Below are positions 37,602 through 47,801 of a stretch of 64,000 nucleotides of DNA, in pieces. The first letter of the stretch is position 1. Each line of letters opens with the position of its first letter. The position numbers and the translations under genes are program-made. Location: the NCBI GenBank assembly GCA_003024175.1, contig MDYQ01000002.1:248001-312000 (forward strand), given 5' to 3'. The stretch comes from Planoprotostelium fungivorum. Its lineage: Eukaryota; Evosea; Variosea; Cavosteliida; Cavosteliaceae. The notes under the pieces are model-generated. The model was not told the DNA's origin, made no database searches, and saw only the letters and a list, made by a program, of their open reading frames with translations.

Positions 37602-40600
37602 ATGCAGAGGTCATCCATGTTCGTCCTGCTTCTATGCAGTATCGTCCTCTTTGTGGAGGCTGACGTGACACCCAGCACTCTGACCCTGCAAGCCCAGTTC
37701 AGAGACTTCTGGCCATGTTCTAATGCCAAGTTCTGTGGAAGTCTCTTGGCCAACCCCATGAACTGCACGGCACAGGGATACAAGTGCCACCCGGACTTTG
37801 AGAGATATAATGGAGTCGACAAAGGAATCCCTCAGATCAATCTGGGATCTGATGGACTGCCCGTCTTGAACACGAGCGCCGCTCATCCTTCTATCACCAA
37901 CTCGGACATGTACTATGCCTTCTACCATGACGCGTGAGACGGAGGAGACGTAGAAATAGTTTCTGAGTGATTCCCAGATGGCCCAACGGAACATTGACAA
38001 AGTACGGATATTACATCGCACAGAACATCACCCTCACCCAAGTCAACCCCGGATGTAACGCCACTGCCACTCCAGGTGAGAAGATCAAACGAGAAGCCCA
38101 TATATGAACCTTCTCAGGATGTGATCGTATATTCCGTGGAACTTTCCCCACCTTCTTCCAGCTGGATGGTATTGGCTTCGGGTGAGACTGGACGTCTCAT
38201 GTGAGTCCATATGGAGCTGATCGATCTCCAGTAATTACAAATCGGATTCCGGTGGTAACTCGGGTCACAACTTCGCCTTCACTATGATGGTCTACAACAT
38301 CTTCCAATACAACGGAGGAGAGATCTTCACCTTCAGCGGTGACGATGATGTCTGGTGAGCTCTCCATCTTCCCGTCTCTTCCTCTTCCACTGACTTGCCA
38401 TGCAGGGTCTTCATCAACGGAAAGTTGGTCATCGATCTCGTAAGACCTCCCTACTTTTAGACTCTTTGGGACTGATCACGTGACAGGGAGGAGTTCACGG
38501 TGCCATGACCGGCTCAGTCAACATCGACAGTTTGGGACTCGTCAAGGGAAAGGGTTACGACTTCCGTGTCTTCTACAACGAACGTCACACCTCTAAATCG
38601 ACCTTGTGAGATGATTTCATCCGAACGTGACTCACGCTCCACAGTGACATGACAACCAGTTTGGCCCTGCAGTGTCCCTACTACGATCACTGCAGTGAGT
38701 TTCATCACCTCGAAGACGAAAGACTGACGCTCCACAGATGTCTGTGGCGGTGACGGACAATCGTGCTGCACGGGTTGTACGACCGCCAACCAGTGTAAGA
38801 AGGCTGCTTGTGCCGTCACCTCTGGTAAGTTTACGAATTTTAGGAAAGTCTGACGTTTACACAGGGGATTGTATTTTCACCGATCTCACTTGTGACACGT
38901 CGAGAGACAACAAGTGTTTCACCACATCTTGTGATCCCAACAAGGGATGCATCCAGACTGCCACCGTGTGCAACGACTTCAACCCCTGCACGGTCGACTC
39001 GTGAGACATCATGTGATGGATGATGATGCTCATCATGATGAACAGTTGCGTCAACTCTACCGGGTGTTCTTTCCGTGCCGATATCGACGATGACGTCTGC
39101 ACGAACGACATCTGCACTTCGAATGGCATGAGCCACCCACAAAAGTGTAACGTTGCGTCAGACAAGTGCACTCAGAGGTGACCACTCTATGTCGACGATA
39201 TCTGAACGTCGACAGAGGGTGCGATATCAACGGTAACTGCTACCAGAACACCATCGTAACTTGCCCTGGTGATCAATGCCAGATCAACGGTGTGTGCAAC
39301 ACCCAAACTGGTGGTTGCTCTTACACCAACGTGACCTGTGACACCTCCGACAAGTGCAGGGTATGAACAATCGTGACGTCATCGACCGAAATCTCACCGA
39401 AATCTTCAGACCAACTACCGATGTGACCCCAAGTACGGTTGCACCTCTGAGCCAAGAGTTTGCCCCGCCAGTGCCAACTGCACCTCGTGGAGCTGTAGCT
39501 CCGCCAATGGATCTTGCACCCCCTCTTTCCAATCGTCCAGCACCTGCAAGCAGTGCAACAGCAGCTGCGTCAGCGATCCCTGCAACACTAGATCTTGTGA
39601 CTTCTCCACTGGAACTTGCATCGTCAAGCCAACCTGTCCCGATCTCAACTTGTGTACCCGCCAGATCTGCACCGTAGATTCGAGCAACAAGGCCGTATGT
39701 ACCGTGAGTACAACTTTTTAAACCTTAAAACCGTTCCACGCATTGTACGATCTGACGTCTCCAGGTCGATCCGAAGAACTGTGATTCGGGCAACCCTTGT
39801 ACCCCCGGTCACTGCAATCTCAGCACAGGTACCTGCGTTAACCAGACCGTACAAGACTTCTGTGATGATAAGAGTCTCTGTACCATCGATACCTGCAGTG
39901 TAGTGGGCGGCAACGCCACTTGTCATCACGACATCACTTGTCCTTCCACATTCTGCAATTCTACCACCTGCGAGCCTTCCACGGGTGTCTGCACTTACAC
40001 CAGCCCCAACTGCACTTCGGGTAATCTGTGTTCACCCGGTACGTACGTTACGCTCGTGACGTGTAATGACGTCATCAGGTTTCTGCAACACGACCTCCCA
40101 GGCCTGTGACACCACCCCCGTACTGTGTGACGACGGTTTAGATTGCACGGACGACACGTGCGACACCGCCAACGGTAATTGTACCTTCACGAACAATTGC
40201 AACGACAACAGCATCTGTACGACCGATCTGTGCAGCAGCGAGACGGGCAACTGTACCTACTTGGAGAACCCCATTCCAACCAATTCTTCCAATTTGTGTC
40301 AACTGTTCTACTGCGATCGAGTTCTCGGCAACATCAGCACGCCTTTGGCCTGTTATCCGTCGGACTCTTGCTCTTGCAACCCGGCAGTCGGCTGCGAGTG
40401 TAAATATGGGCTGGGAGTAGGAGTCATCGCTGGTATTACTGCAGGAGCTGTGGCCGGCATTGCCGTTGGAGGTGTAGCTGGTGAGTCGGTCATGGACGTA
40501 GCATGATGACGATGAGACTGATGGAACGACAGGTGCTGCCATTTTGGGAATCGGAGCGAAGAAGGGTTACGATGCCTTCATGGCCGGTTCCATCAGCAGT

Positions 40601-40672
40601 GGAGCTGTCGTGAACAATCCTCTTCACGTGCCCGCCGGTGGAGAGTCCATCAACCCATTGTACGATGCTTAG
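37602..40672 (+). CDS. PA14 / CTDC-repeat membrane protein, psi-like
   Basis: ATG at 37602 opens a signal peptide (MFVLLLCSIVLFVEA). A PA14 (fibro-slime) domain follows, with FSGDDDVWVFINGKLVIDLG in the calcium-binding loop and GVHGAMTGSVNIDSLGL after it. Next are Cys-rich repeats of about 24 residues of the Dicty_CTDC type (CTVDSC, CTNDICTS, CTIDTCS, CTDDTCDTANGNCTFTN, CTTDLCSSETGNCTYLE). Near the C-terminus lies one membrane segment (GVGVIAGITAGAVAGIAVGG), then a short tail with AAILGIGAKKGYDAFMAGSI and ending INPLYDA at 40672. Dictyostelium psi-family proteins (prespore-inducing factor and relatives) have the same layout, including the GAKKGYD tail. It is probably a cell-surface or shed protein acting in adhesion or signalling. 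Confidence 0.9.
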
Positions 40673-40862
40673 AGCGTGAATAAACGGTTTATTTGAAGAG
40701 TTCAAGTCGATTTGAAGCTCAAATTCGAGAATCATCCCAAGTCGATCCATCACATGAGAATTCTCAAAGTTTGAATACCGTTCGCTGAATGTCGCACATA
40801 TAAAAAAAGATCGGGTCGAGGAAACGACGCACCAGAAATCACAACTCGACCATCAGAACACA

Positions 40863-41955
40863 ATGGAAGGAGTCAATCGGAGTGGGACGATCAGCAGTTA
40901 CGACGTGACTAGGACCATATTGAAGAAGGTTTTGGATGATTGTGATAATGGGACGGATCTTAGAATACAAATCGCTCGTCTTCGCAGCACGTGCAGGACA
41001 TGGAAGGGGACAGGTAATTACAGGTGTCATTTCTTCTGCTGACACATGAATAGTGGACGCTTTCACTGATCTTTACCGCATTTCTGATTTAGAAGATGCC
41101 ATACGGAGAGGATTACCTGAATCTGTTCGCCTCCTCATGGATCTCATCCATCTGTCTGCGAAGCAGAAGCACAAAGCATTCGTCCTCGCTTGTGTTCAAC
41201 AACTCAATCCATACGAACACAAACGTGCAGAAGTTGTACAGGTCTTCCTGTCCGATCCTGATTGTGATCCTGCCGCCGAGAACAACGAGATCATCGTAAG
41301 AGCCTCCATCTCTGGCAACGGCGAAGTAGTGAAGACACTTTTATCCGATCCACGTGTGGATCCATCTGCTTATTTCAATGAGCCCATTCGAGAGGCAGCT
41401 GGAAGAGGTCATACTATCGTGGTCGATCTGTTGCTGGCCGATGTCAGAGTTGATCCTTCAGATGTGAAGGATCAAGCCCTCAGAGAGGCTGCAAGAGGGG
41501 GACACGACGACGTAGTGCAGAGTCTTCTGGCTCATCCACGTGTGGACCCAGGTGCATTAGAGAGTCAAGCCATCCGAAGTGCCGCCGAAAGAGGACACCT
41601 ACGCGTGTTCGAACACCTCTTGAAAGATGGGAGAGCTGATCCAACGGCGAATGACAATGAGACGATCATCTTCGCATCAGATCACGCGTCTAGAACAGGC
41701 ACACACGAAATGTTGAAGCTCTTGTTGAGAGACAAGAGAGCCGATCCATCAGTAGACAACAATTTCATCATGCAGCAGGCCGCTAAACACGGACAATTGG
41801 AAGTGATGGCGTTACTCTTGGCCCATCCGCTCATCGATCCCGCTGCAGATGATAACATGGCCATGCGAACGGCCTCTTTGTGGGCCAGGCACGATGTCGT
41901 TGCACTACTGTCGACCGATCCACGTGTGGATCTTAAACAACGATATGGGATATAA
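40863..41955 (+). CDS. Ankyrin-repeat protein
   Basis: Two exons (40863-41013, 41054-41955) give 350 residues, starting MEGVNRSGTISSYDVTRTIL. The N-terminal 45 residues look like a degenerate F-box-like helix set ending RSTCRTWKGT. At least six ankyrin-like repeats of about 34 residues follow, of an unusual kind with the hinge DPRVDPS (VKTLLSDPRVDPSAYFNE, VVDLLLADVRVDPSDVKD, VVQSLLAHPRVDPGALES, VFEHLLKDGRADPTANDN, MLKLLLRDKRADPSVDNN, VMALLLAHPLIDPAADDN). The end is DLKQRYGI. Ankyrin stacks mediate protein binding; the partner is unknown. The gene at 20323-22067 carries one similar unit. Confidence 0.85.
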
Positions 41956-42172
41956 TAAACGATTGTACAGAGAGATGTTTAAATCGAATGAGATACGCTC
42001 GAGCGTGAGCTGAATAAATTCGACATCAATCTCATGCATTGGAGATATGGACTAAGATATACGAATTTCACAGTATAAGGTGGTGATGACAATCTCCAAA
42101 TCTGTATTTAGAGATACGGCTGCGTGAATTATTGGTAAAAGCCTGTAAATTGGTTTGACGATTGTAAAGGAG

Positions 42173-42225
42173 GATGCGCGCGCTAAAAATTTTCATTTTT
42201 CAAAAAGGTTCCGGAGGCGCGCATC
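42173..42225. other. Inverted repeat, 9-bp arms
   Basis: GATGCGCGC (42173-42181) and GCGCGCATC (42217-42225) are exact reverse complements around a 35-nt A/T-rich loop. It lies 218 bp past the ankyrin gene stop. Could be an RNA 3' end structure or part of an RNA gene; nothing nearby decides. Confidence 0.45.
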
Positions 42226-42572
42226 AAGGCCAGCCCAACCGCCAATGGTCCTTTCTCTTACAACTCTTATCGGCTTGGTGTAAGGTAAAAGCAGTTGGGT
42301 ATGCTTACATGTCCCTCACATACTTTTCTCTTCGAGATAGCACTTCCATTTTTCACCATATCTTCCTCCTCAGACCCGCAGACCCCTCCGACCGATGAGT
42401 AACACCTCTTGACCCCTCAATTCTCTTCTCTTCTTCAAATCAGATCCACATGGCAAATCGATTATCATCTCGATAGCATGTCTATGCACTGACCTTCTCA
42501 AGTGTCTAGAGCATTCAACTAACGCTAGCCCAGGTGTTTCAGGGCCCTAATCAAGGCGGACGGTTGTTATTA

Positions 42573-42583
42573 AAAACCCACAA
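42573..42583 (+). promoter_or_regulatory. DUSE-type upstream element of the U2 gene
   Basis: The sequence AAAACCCACAA fits the Dictyostelium upstream sequence element A(A/T)(A/T)(A/T)CCCA(C/T)AA. It ends 53 and starts 63 bases before the U2 5' end at 42636, the spacing known for Dictyostelium snRNA and small RNA genes. It is probably the snRNA promoter core. Confidence 0.75.
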
Positions 42584-42635
42584 TTTTTCCCGGACTACTT
42601 AACGGCTAGTTGACCCCGCGGGCACCCCAGGAAGC

Positions 42636-42897
42636 ATCTTCTCGGCTTTTTAAAGCTTAGATCAAGGTGGGCCGCAAATCCTCTTCATCACATCACATCA
42701 TCATCACTCATCTTCATTTCTGACACGAAAACAGTGTAGTATCTGTTCTTATCAGTTTAGTCGACTGATAGCCCTGGGTACTCCAGGGCATCCGACTAAA
42801 TTAATTTTTCTCTCGGGTGAGAGGATCAACACCGGAGCTTGCGAAGGTGCCTCTTACACGGATGAATTCAGCATTGCACTGAAGCTGACTTTCGTCC
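42636..42897 (+). ncRNA. U2 spliceosomal snRNA, with an internal intron
   Basis: Two exons, 42636-42666 and 42735-42897, make a mature RNA of about 194 nt. The 5' end ATCTTCTCGGC... (U2: AUCGCUUCUCGGC) forms stem I and ends GATCAAG. Exon 2 starts TGTAGTATCTGTTCTTATCA, containing the branch-site-pairing GUAGUA (42736-42741). Stem IIa is TATCAGT/ACTGATA (42750-42756 with 42764-42770), and its loop TTAGTCG pairs with CGACTAA (42793-42799). Stem IIb is GCCCTGG/CCAGGGC. The Sm site is AATTTTTC (42803-42810). A hairpin CTCTC-GGGT-GAGAG follows. Stem IV has GGATGAA/TTCGTCC outside and TTCAG/CTGAA inside, around loop CATTGCA (U2B''-binding loop in human: AUUGCAGU). The 3' end is estimated. U2 pairs with intron branch sites in the spliceosome. 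A DUSE lies upstream. Confidence 0.93.
42667..42734 (+). other. Spliceosomal-type intron inside the U2 gene
   Basis: The 68-nt insert starts GTGGGC, ends GAAAACAG, and has a possible branch site TTCTGAC 14-20 nt before its end. Its removal joins ATCAAG to TGTAGTATC, the near-invariant U2 sequence, with no base lost or gained. Its length matches the protein-gene introns in this window. The inside is TCATCACATCACATC-like, the same low-complexity sequence seen in neighbouring introns. Confidence 0.88.
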
Positions 42898-42940
42898 ACC
42901 GTTCAAATAATCAAAAGATACAAAAACGTAAGATAATCGT

Positions 42941-43294
42941 CTAGAAATGATTTAACGTACAAACAACGAGGAAAAACACCCCTTGTACGAGAAGTGAGTG
43001 ATGATCGAGATGACGGATCAGCAACCATGTATTGACCCAAAGATCGAAGCCGTAGAGAGACGACAGAACGAGAGGTGAGATCAAGTGCGATCGATGATAG
43101 CAGTAGAGAGGTGAGATCATGAGTGTGAATGTGATGAACAGTGTTGGAGTGGTGATCCAAGGTTCGTCTGCCACGAATGCTGATGAGGTGATGGTCACGC
43201 ACCACTCATGACAACAAACATGAAATACGACAGTGGCGTTATGATGAATAAACCTTTTGTTTGCCATTGGCAATAATATGTCCATCGTATACAT
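42941..43294 (-). CDS. Probable multi-pass membrane protein
   Basis: An uninterrupted 117-codon reading from ATG at 43294 (MYTMDILLPMANKRFIHHNA) holds several hydrophobic segments (PTLFITFTLMISPLYC, LISPLVLSSLYGF, LLVQGVFFLVVCTLNHF). It ends at 42941, 43 bp from the U2 3' end, so the two are convergent. Another reading just upstream (43341-43616, with LNVNLESELAWLLGGWFGAD) may be an earlier exon of the same gene. No family was recognised. Confidence 0.4.
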   Translation of the reverse strand: MYTMDILLPMANKRFIHHNATVVFHVCCHEWCVTITSSAFVADEPWITTPTLFITFTLMISPLYCYHRSHLISPLVLSSLYGFDLWVNTWLLIRHLDHHSLLVQGVFFLVVCTLNHF

Positions 43295-43691
43295 CGATCA
43301 AAAATTCAGGAACTCTGGAAACTGTAGAAGTTACGTTGTATTAGACTATCGTTGTACATCTCCTCGAGCATCGACTCGACTTGAACACGATGTTCGAATT
43401 CATCAAGTCAGCACCAAACCATCCACCGAGCAGCCACGCTAACTCGCTTTCCAAGTTTACGTTGAGTAGAGGCTTCCGATTCGTTACCATCGAGTACCTC
43501 TGTCGTGAAACACTTTCAAATTCATTAAGTGATCGGGAGGATGTAAGGATTCGCCATCTTGGTATTGTGTCTAATGAGAGTCGATAGGTACTGAGAAGAC
43601 GAGGACTATTTGACAATCAAGGAGATGGAAAGATCACCACACATTGATATTTGTTTATTTGCTTCTCGCATGTAGTAGAATACAGAAGAGG

Positions 43692-46375
43692 TTAGGACGT
43701 GCTGTACTTGCTGTCCTTGTTCAGAGCCAGCTTGGCCATCTGCTCCTGCAGGAGCGTGTTCTTCTTCTGGACCTCCGAAGGTGTCCTGATGGTCAAGCTC
43801 GACCTCAAGAACTCGTTCGTCTGTCCTCTGTTTCTCCTCTCCTCCATCATGTCCTCCACGGCGGGGGCTACGTAAGAGAAACCTGTCACGATGAGTCGAT
43901 GTCGGTTGTATTGCGATGGTTCACCCTCAAAGGCTTGCTGCTGCTGCGATGTCAAGTTGGACTCGCTGAACGAATAAGCGGCTTTCTCGTTGGTGGAATC
44001 TGGATCGAAAAACCTGACATCCATCTCACTTTTCTGCGGGATTTCAGTGAGGATGCGATGACGTCACGTGACGTCATCATTACGTACGAGATTGGGACGG
44101 AAGGGAGGCTGGACCATCTTCTTGACGAGCTTGTCCCAATCGATGTTCTTGAAGAAGGGGTGGCTCTTGAGTCCTTTCACTCCGTCCTTGTTGGCTCCCA
44201 TTCTCTTGACGGGGTCTCTCTCCAACAACTGCACTACGATCAGCCGTTTCATTCTGTATGGAGAATAACGATTCGATTGGAAGATAACGAAAGATGAATG
44301 TGAGAGAGAATCGATGAAAGAGAAGATGAATGTGATAAGAGAGAATTGATGAAAGAGAAGGAAGAGAATAGAAGTGAGAGACGTACACCACTGATGAGAG
44401 TGCGTGCCTCGGGTGAGAAGTAGGGAGGGAAGGTCAACTTTTCAAAGACAATACGCTGGTTCATCTCCCGATTGTTCTCGGAGTAGAAGGGTGGCTGTAT
44501 GATGTTATTTCGCATTCGCATCTCTCAGATGCAAACTCACCATACCGCAGAGCATTTCGTACCTGTGGTGACGTCAGGAGGTGAGATCTCGAGGAAATTC
44601 GGACTCACACAAGCGTACCGTACGCCCACCAATCTACGGCAAAGTCGTAACCCTTTCCTAACAGAATTTCGGGTGCTAAATATTCCATCAGAAATAGAAT
44701 AACCAAAATAAAATAGAATAAAAGATACACAGTAGAAGGAGAGATCACAGAAGATACGATCCACACGATATCTCAAGATAGAAGATAAAAATTAAGATGA
44801 GAGCAATGAACACGAGAGATAAATAAGAACGATGAGATAAAAACAGATGAACGAGATCGAGTCAAACGATTCTCACCGAGATACTCTGGTGATCCACAGA
44901 AGGTGTGAGTGGTATTGCCCACTCCCAGATCCTCTTTACACATTCCAAAGTCAGTCAGACACACGTGACCGTTCATGTCCAACAGCAAATTCTCGGGCTT
45001 GAGGTCTCTGTGATGGATGAATTCGAGGAAAAGATGGGCGGGAAACCATACCGGTAGACGATCTTGAGGCCGTGTACGTACTCCAGGGCGAGGAGAATCT
45101 CGGCAGCGTAAAATTTTGCACGGTCTTCGGTGAATCTCTTGGATTCACAGAGGTGGAAGAACAATTCACCTAAAGAGGTCATCAGCATCATCATCACTCC
45201 ATCATCATGATCATCATCATGATCATCATCATCATGATGGTCTATATCTCACCTCCACAGACGTAATCCATGATCATATACAGCTTGTCCTCCGTCTGGA
45301 AGGAATACTTTAAAGAGACGACGAAGGGGTTGTTGAGTCTTCGGAGGACGTTCTTCTCGGATAGAATGTGAGCGACAACTCCAGTGCTAACGATGTATTC
45401 TTTGCTCATAACCTTCATGGCGTACAGACGATTCGAATCCTTCTTCTTCACCATCATCACCTGGGGGGGTTAGACATCATCATCGCATGCGATGGACATC
45501 ACCTTGCCGAAAGCACCACGACCGACCGTCTTCAACAGTTGAAAGTCCTTCAGACCCACTTTTTTCTGGACGTGCGTTTCAGATGATGGATCATGTTTCA
45601 GAAGATGACGTGGAACGAGATGGAAGATGATGCAGAGTGAGATGGAGAGTGATGTGCGATGAGATGGAGACTCACCGATGTAGAAGTGTATTGGATCTTG
45701 AGATGGACCTCCGGGGAGGGACGATGACTGGACAATGACAACTGAGGAGAAGTGAGTTCGGGATCCATCTCTGGATATCGAAGTTTGAACCACTGGTCGA
45801 TGGGTTTCTGGTGGATCACACTCGATATGGGGATCAGCAGGTATCCGAGCTGAGTTGCATTAGAAGATGAGATGGAAGGAAGGTATATACCTTCTTCAGG
45901 GCTGATTGATCGTTCGACAGATCCTGTATCGTCTTGGAATCTTCAGTGTAGCTGACGGCATATAAAGTGACGTACAATTGCAGCTCTGTGTTGGTGACAT
46001 CACTGGTATCCATCAGAGGTCAAGTTCCTTTTTCTCCTCACAATGTATAGCCCTCGTCCCAGGCCTCATACTGTTGGTCATTCTCTTTACTCTTCTTGAC
46101 AGAACGAGTTTGGATCTGTTGATTCTCCAGCTGAAGAACTGCAAAGGCCTCCCCACCTTCATACAAAATCAGTTCCGCATTATCATCAGGCTGAGCCTCT
46201 TGTCTCTCACTCTTTTCGGGGGGAATGTTCTTGCACTCTCGCACTGTCGATTCAGTCAACTCACATCCTAAACGCATTTCGATATGGGATGTGGATATGG
46301 ACATCGGATCGACAGGGAAGAGATGAAAGAGGACTCACGACTGATGAATAGTTGTCCCTGCTCTGCGTCTCCCAT
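43692..46375 (-). CDS. AGC-family Ser/Thr kinase with N-terminal C2-like domain
   Basis: ATG at 46375 ([12 protein letters not shown]). The N-terminal part resembles a C2 domain: [44 protein letters not shown] and [13 protein letters not shown]. The kinase starts [20 protein letters not shown] and has [53 protein letters not shown], activation loop [14 protein letters not shown], and [20 protein letters not shown]. The AGC tail has [20 protein letters not shown] and the hydrophobic motif AFEGFSYVAP. It ends NKDSKYSTS at 43692. AGC kinases are activated by PDK1 in the T-loop and by TORC2 at the FSY motif. C2 plus AGC kinase resembles yeast Sch9 and the novel PKCs; the catalytic part is closest to SGK/AKT/S6K-type kinases. 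Confidence 0.9.
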
Positions 46376-46544
46376 CTTCAATTGCCCGAAGATGAACCAG
46401 CGGTTTCGAAAGAAATGTTGTCAGTAAGCTTGCGCTGATTTGGCCTCAAAAAAGGAGACAAGACACGCGACACGAAAAGACGTGACAAACAGCATCATGA
46501 ACTCCATCACGAGAGCGACGTGATTGTCTAGTTCTACACATGTT

Positions 46545-47571
46545 CTATTGTCTCCACTTGGGTTCGTTCAGTTTCCACGCTTCCCGCTTCATCTCAAGTT
46601 GATCTTCTACCCAATGGAGGTCCTCTTCATTGATGCGGTTAGCCATGGCGGCATAGAGGGTGAAAGATAGGGCAAAACAGAACCTGCAGGTGTTGTCAAC
46701 ATGAGACATGATCCCGTGGCAGCATGTCCTTCCTACCTGTCAATAGTCATGCAAGGAGCCACCCAGAGCACCAGCAGCATGCCGATCATGATGGGATGTC
46801 TCATATGTTTATAGAGGTTCTGTGTGTGTCGCCCTGTTCGAGTTAGAGTGGAAGGGGATGGTGAATCACCTTTCGACGCAATCGGCTCCCGATCACCAAT
46901 CAAATGGGTCCAGATCTGATGTTGTCAACGGGTGTTTCGAATGATGAACAGCACACCTGTTTCAGGCCCATCAACTCTAGATGATCCATCAAGAATGTTT
47001 CGCCCCATATCAGAATCCAACCGAGGAGGTAGGGATAGACGAGGTATCGGTTCCATTGCAGAGACAATCTCCAAATTACGACGGGGATGTAGTTCCAGTG
47101 AAAGAGGAGGCCCTTACTATGATTCAGCACAAGATGTGGTTGTTGTATAGATCACCTCGAGTGCGAGGGCAGTTGATAAGATGTAGGTACTTCTTTCAAG
47201 GTGGGACAGCTGCTCTTTGGGTTATAGATAGATCATTTTTGGACATGATATTCACCGTTGATGCTCTCCAGGCTCGCTTGATTGGTCCACATGCCATCAA
47301 CGAATGCTGAACGACAAATCCACCAACGCACAAGATGTTTCTGAGCATGGTCGATTGGAGAGACAAGCCTACCAATCATTCAGTATGCGAGATCAAAAGG
47401 TCACAGATCACCCGTTTTGTTGGCTTCCTCGTGGAATCCCGCGCGATAAAGGAAGATTCCAACATGATAGAGAGTTAGATTGACGGACAGGTATGCGATG
47501 ATGCCGATGAAGAACTGGATCAGGCGAGAAGGCCTCGGATCAGAAGCTAATGAGCGGAGCACTTCCAACAT
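46545..47571 (-). CDS. NnrU/MddA-type membrane methyltransferase-like protein
   Basis: ATG at 47571 (MLEVLRSLASDPRPSRLIQF) runs into a first membrane segment (FFIGIIAYLSVNLTLYHVGI). Later exons have YIPVVIWRLSLQWNRYLVYP, WILIWGETFLMDHLELMGLKQ, and LYKHMRHPIMIGMLLVLWVAP followed by CMTID, FALSFTLYAAMANRINEEDL, and a tail ending EPKWRQ at 46545. The pattern RHPxxxG...W..P.MT...F......Y......EE.DL is that of the isoprenylcysteine-methyltransferase-like membrane families NnrU, nurim and methanethiol S-methyltransferase (MddA). DHLELMGLKQ matches the MddA segment HFELFGLRQV. It should be a multi-pass ER or other membrane protein; methylation of a small thiol is a guess. Confidence 0.7.
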
Positions 47572-47801
47572 CATCAGATGAATCGATGGATGATATTATT
47601 ATTTGAAACGGGCAAAAAACGCGGGGATACTATCTACAAACGATAACACCGATTTTCATTCTTTGAGTCTGTACAGCGATCATTGTACGTAATCAACTCT
47701 TGGTCTCGATCGAGTCAGGCTGAAACGATCATTTCATGGGGAGAGGTCTTGATTGATCGAGAACACCAACCAGGTCATTTTGATGTTTATTGACATCGAC
47801 A

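Noticed and set aside
42667-42734. U2 insert as a sign of a dead U2 pseudogene
   Set aside because: Exact restoration of the conserved joint, GT/AG ends, intact stems IIa, IIb and IV, a co-varied loop pairing and a well-placed upstream element make a working gene more likely; kept as the thing to test.
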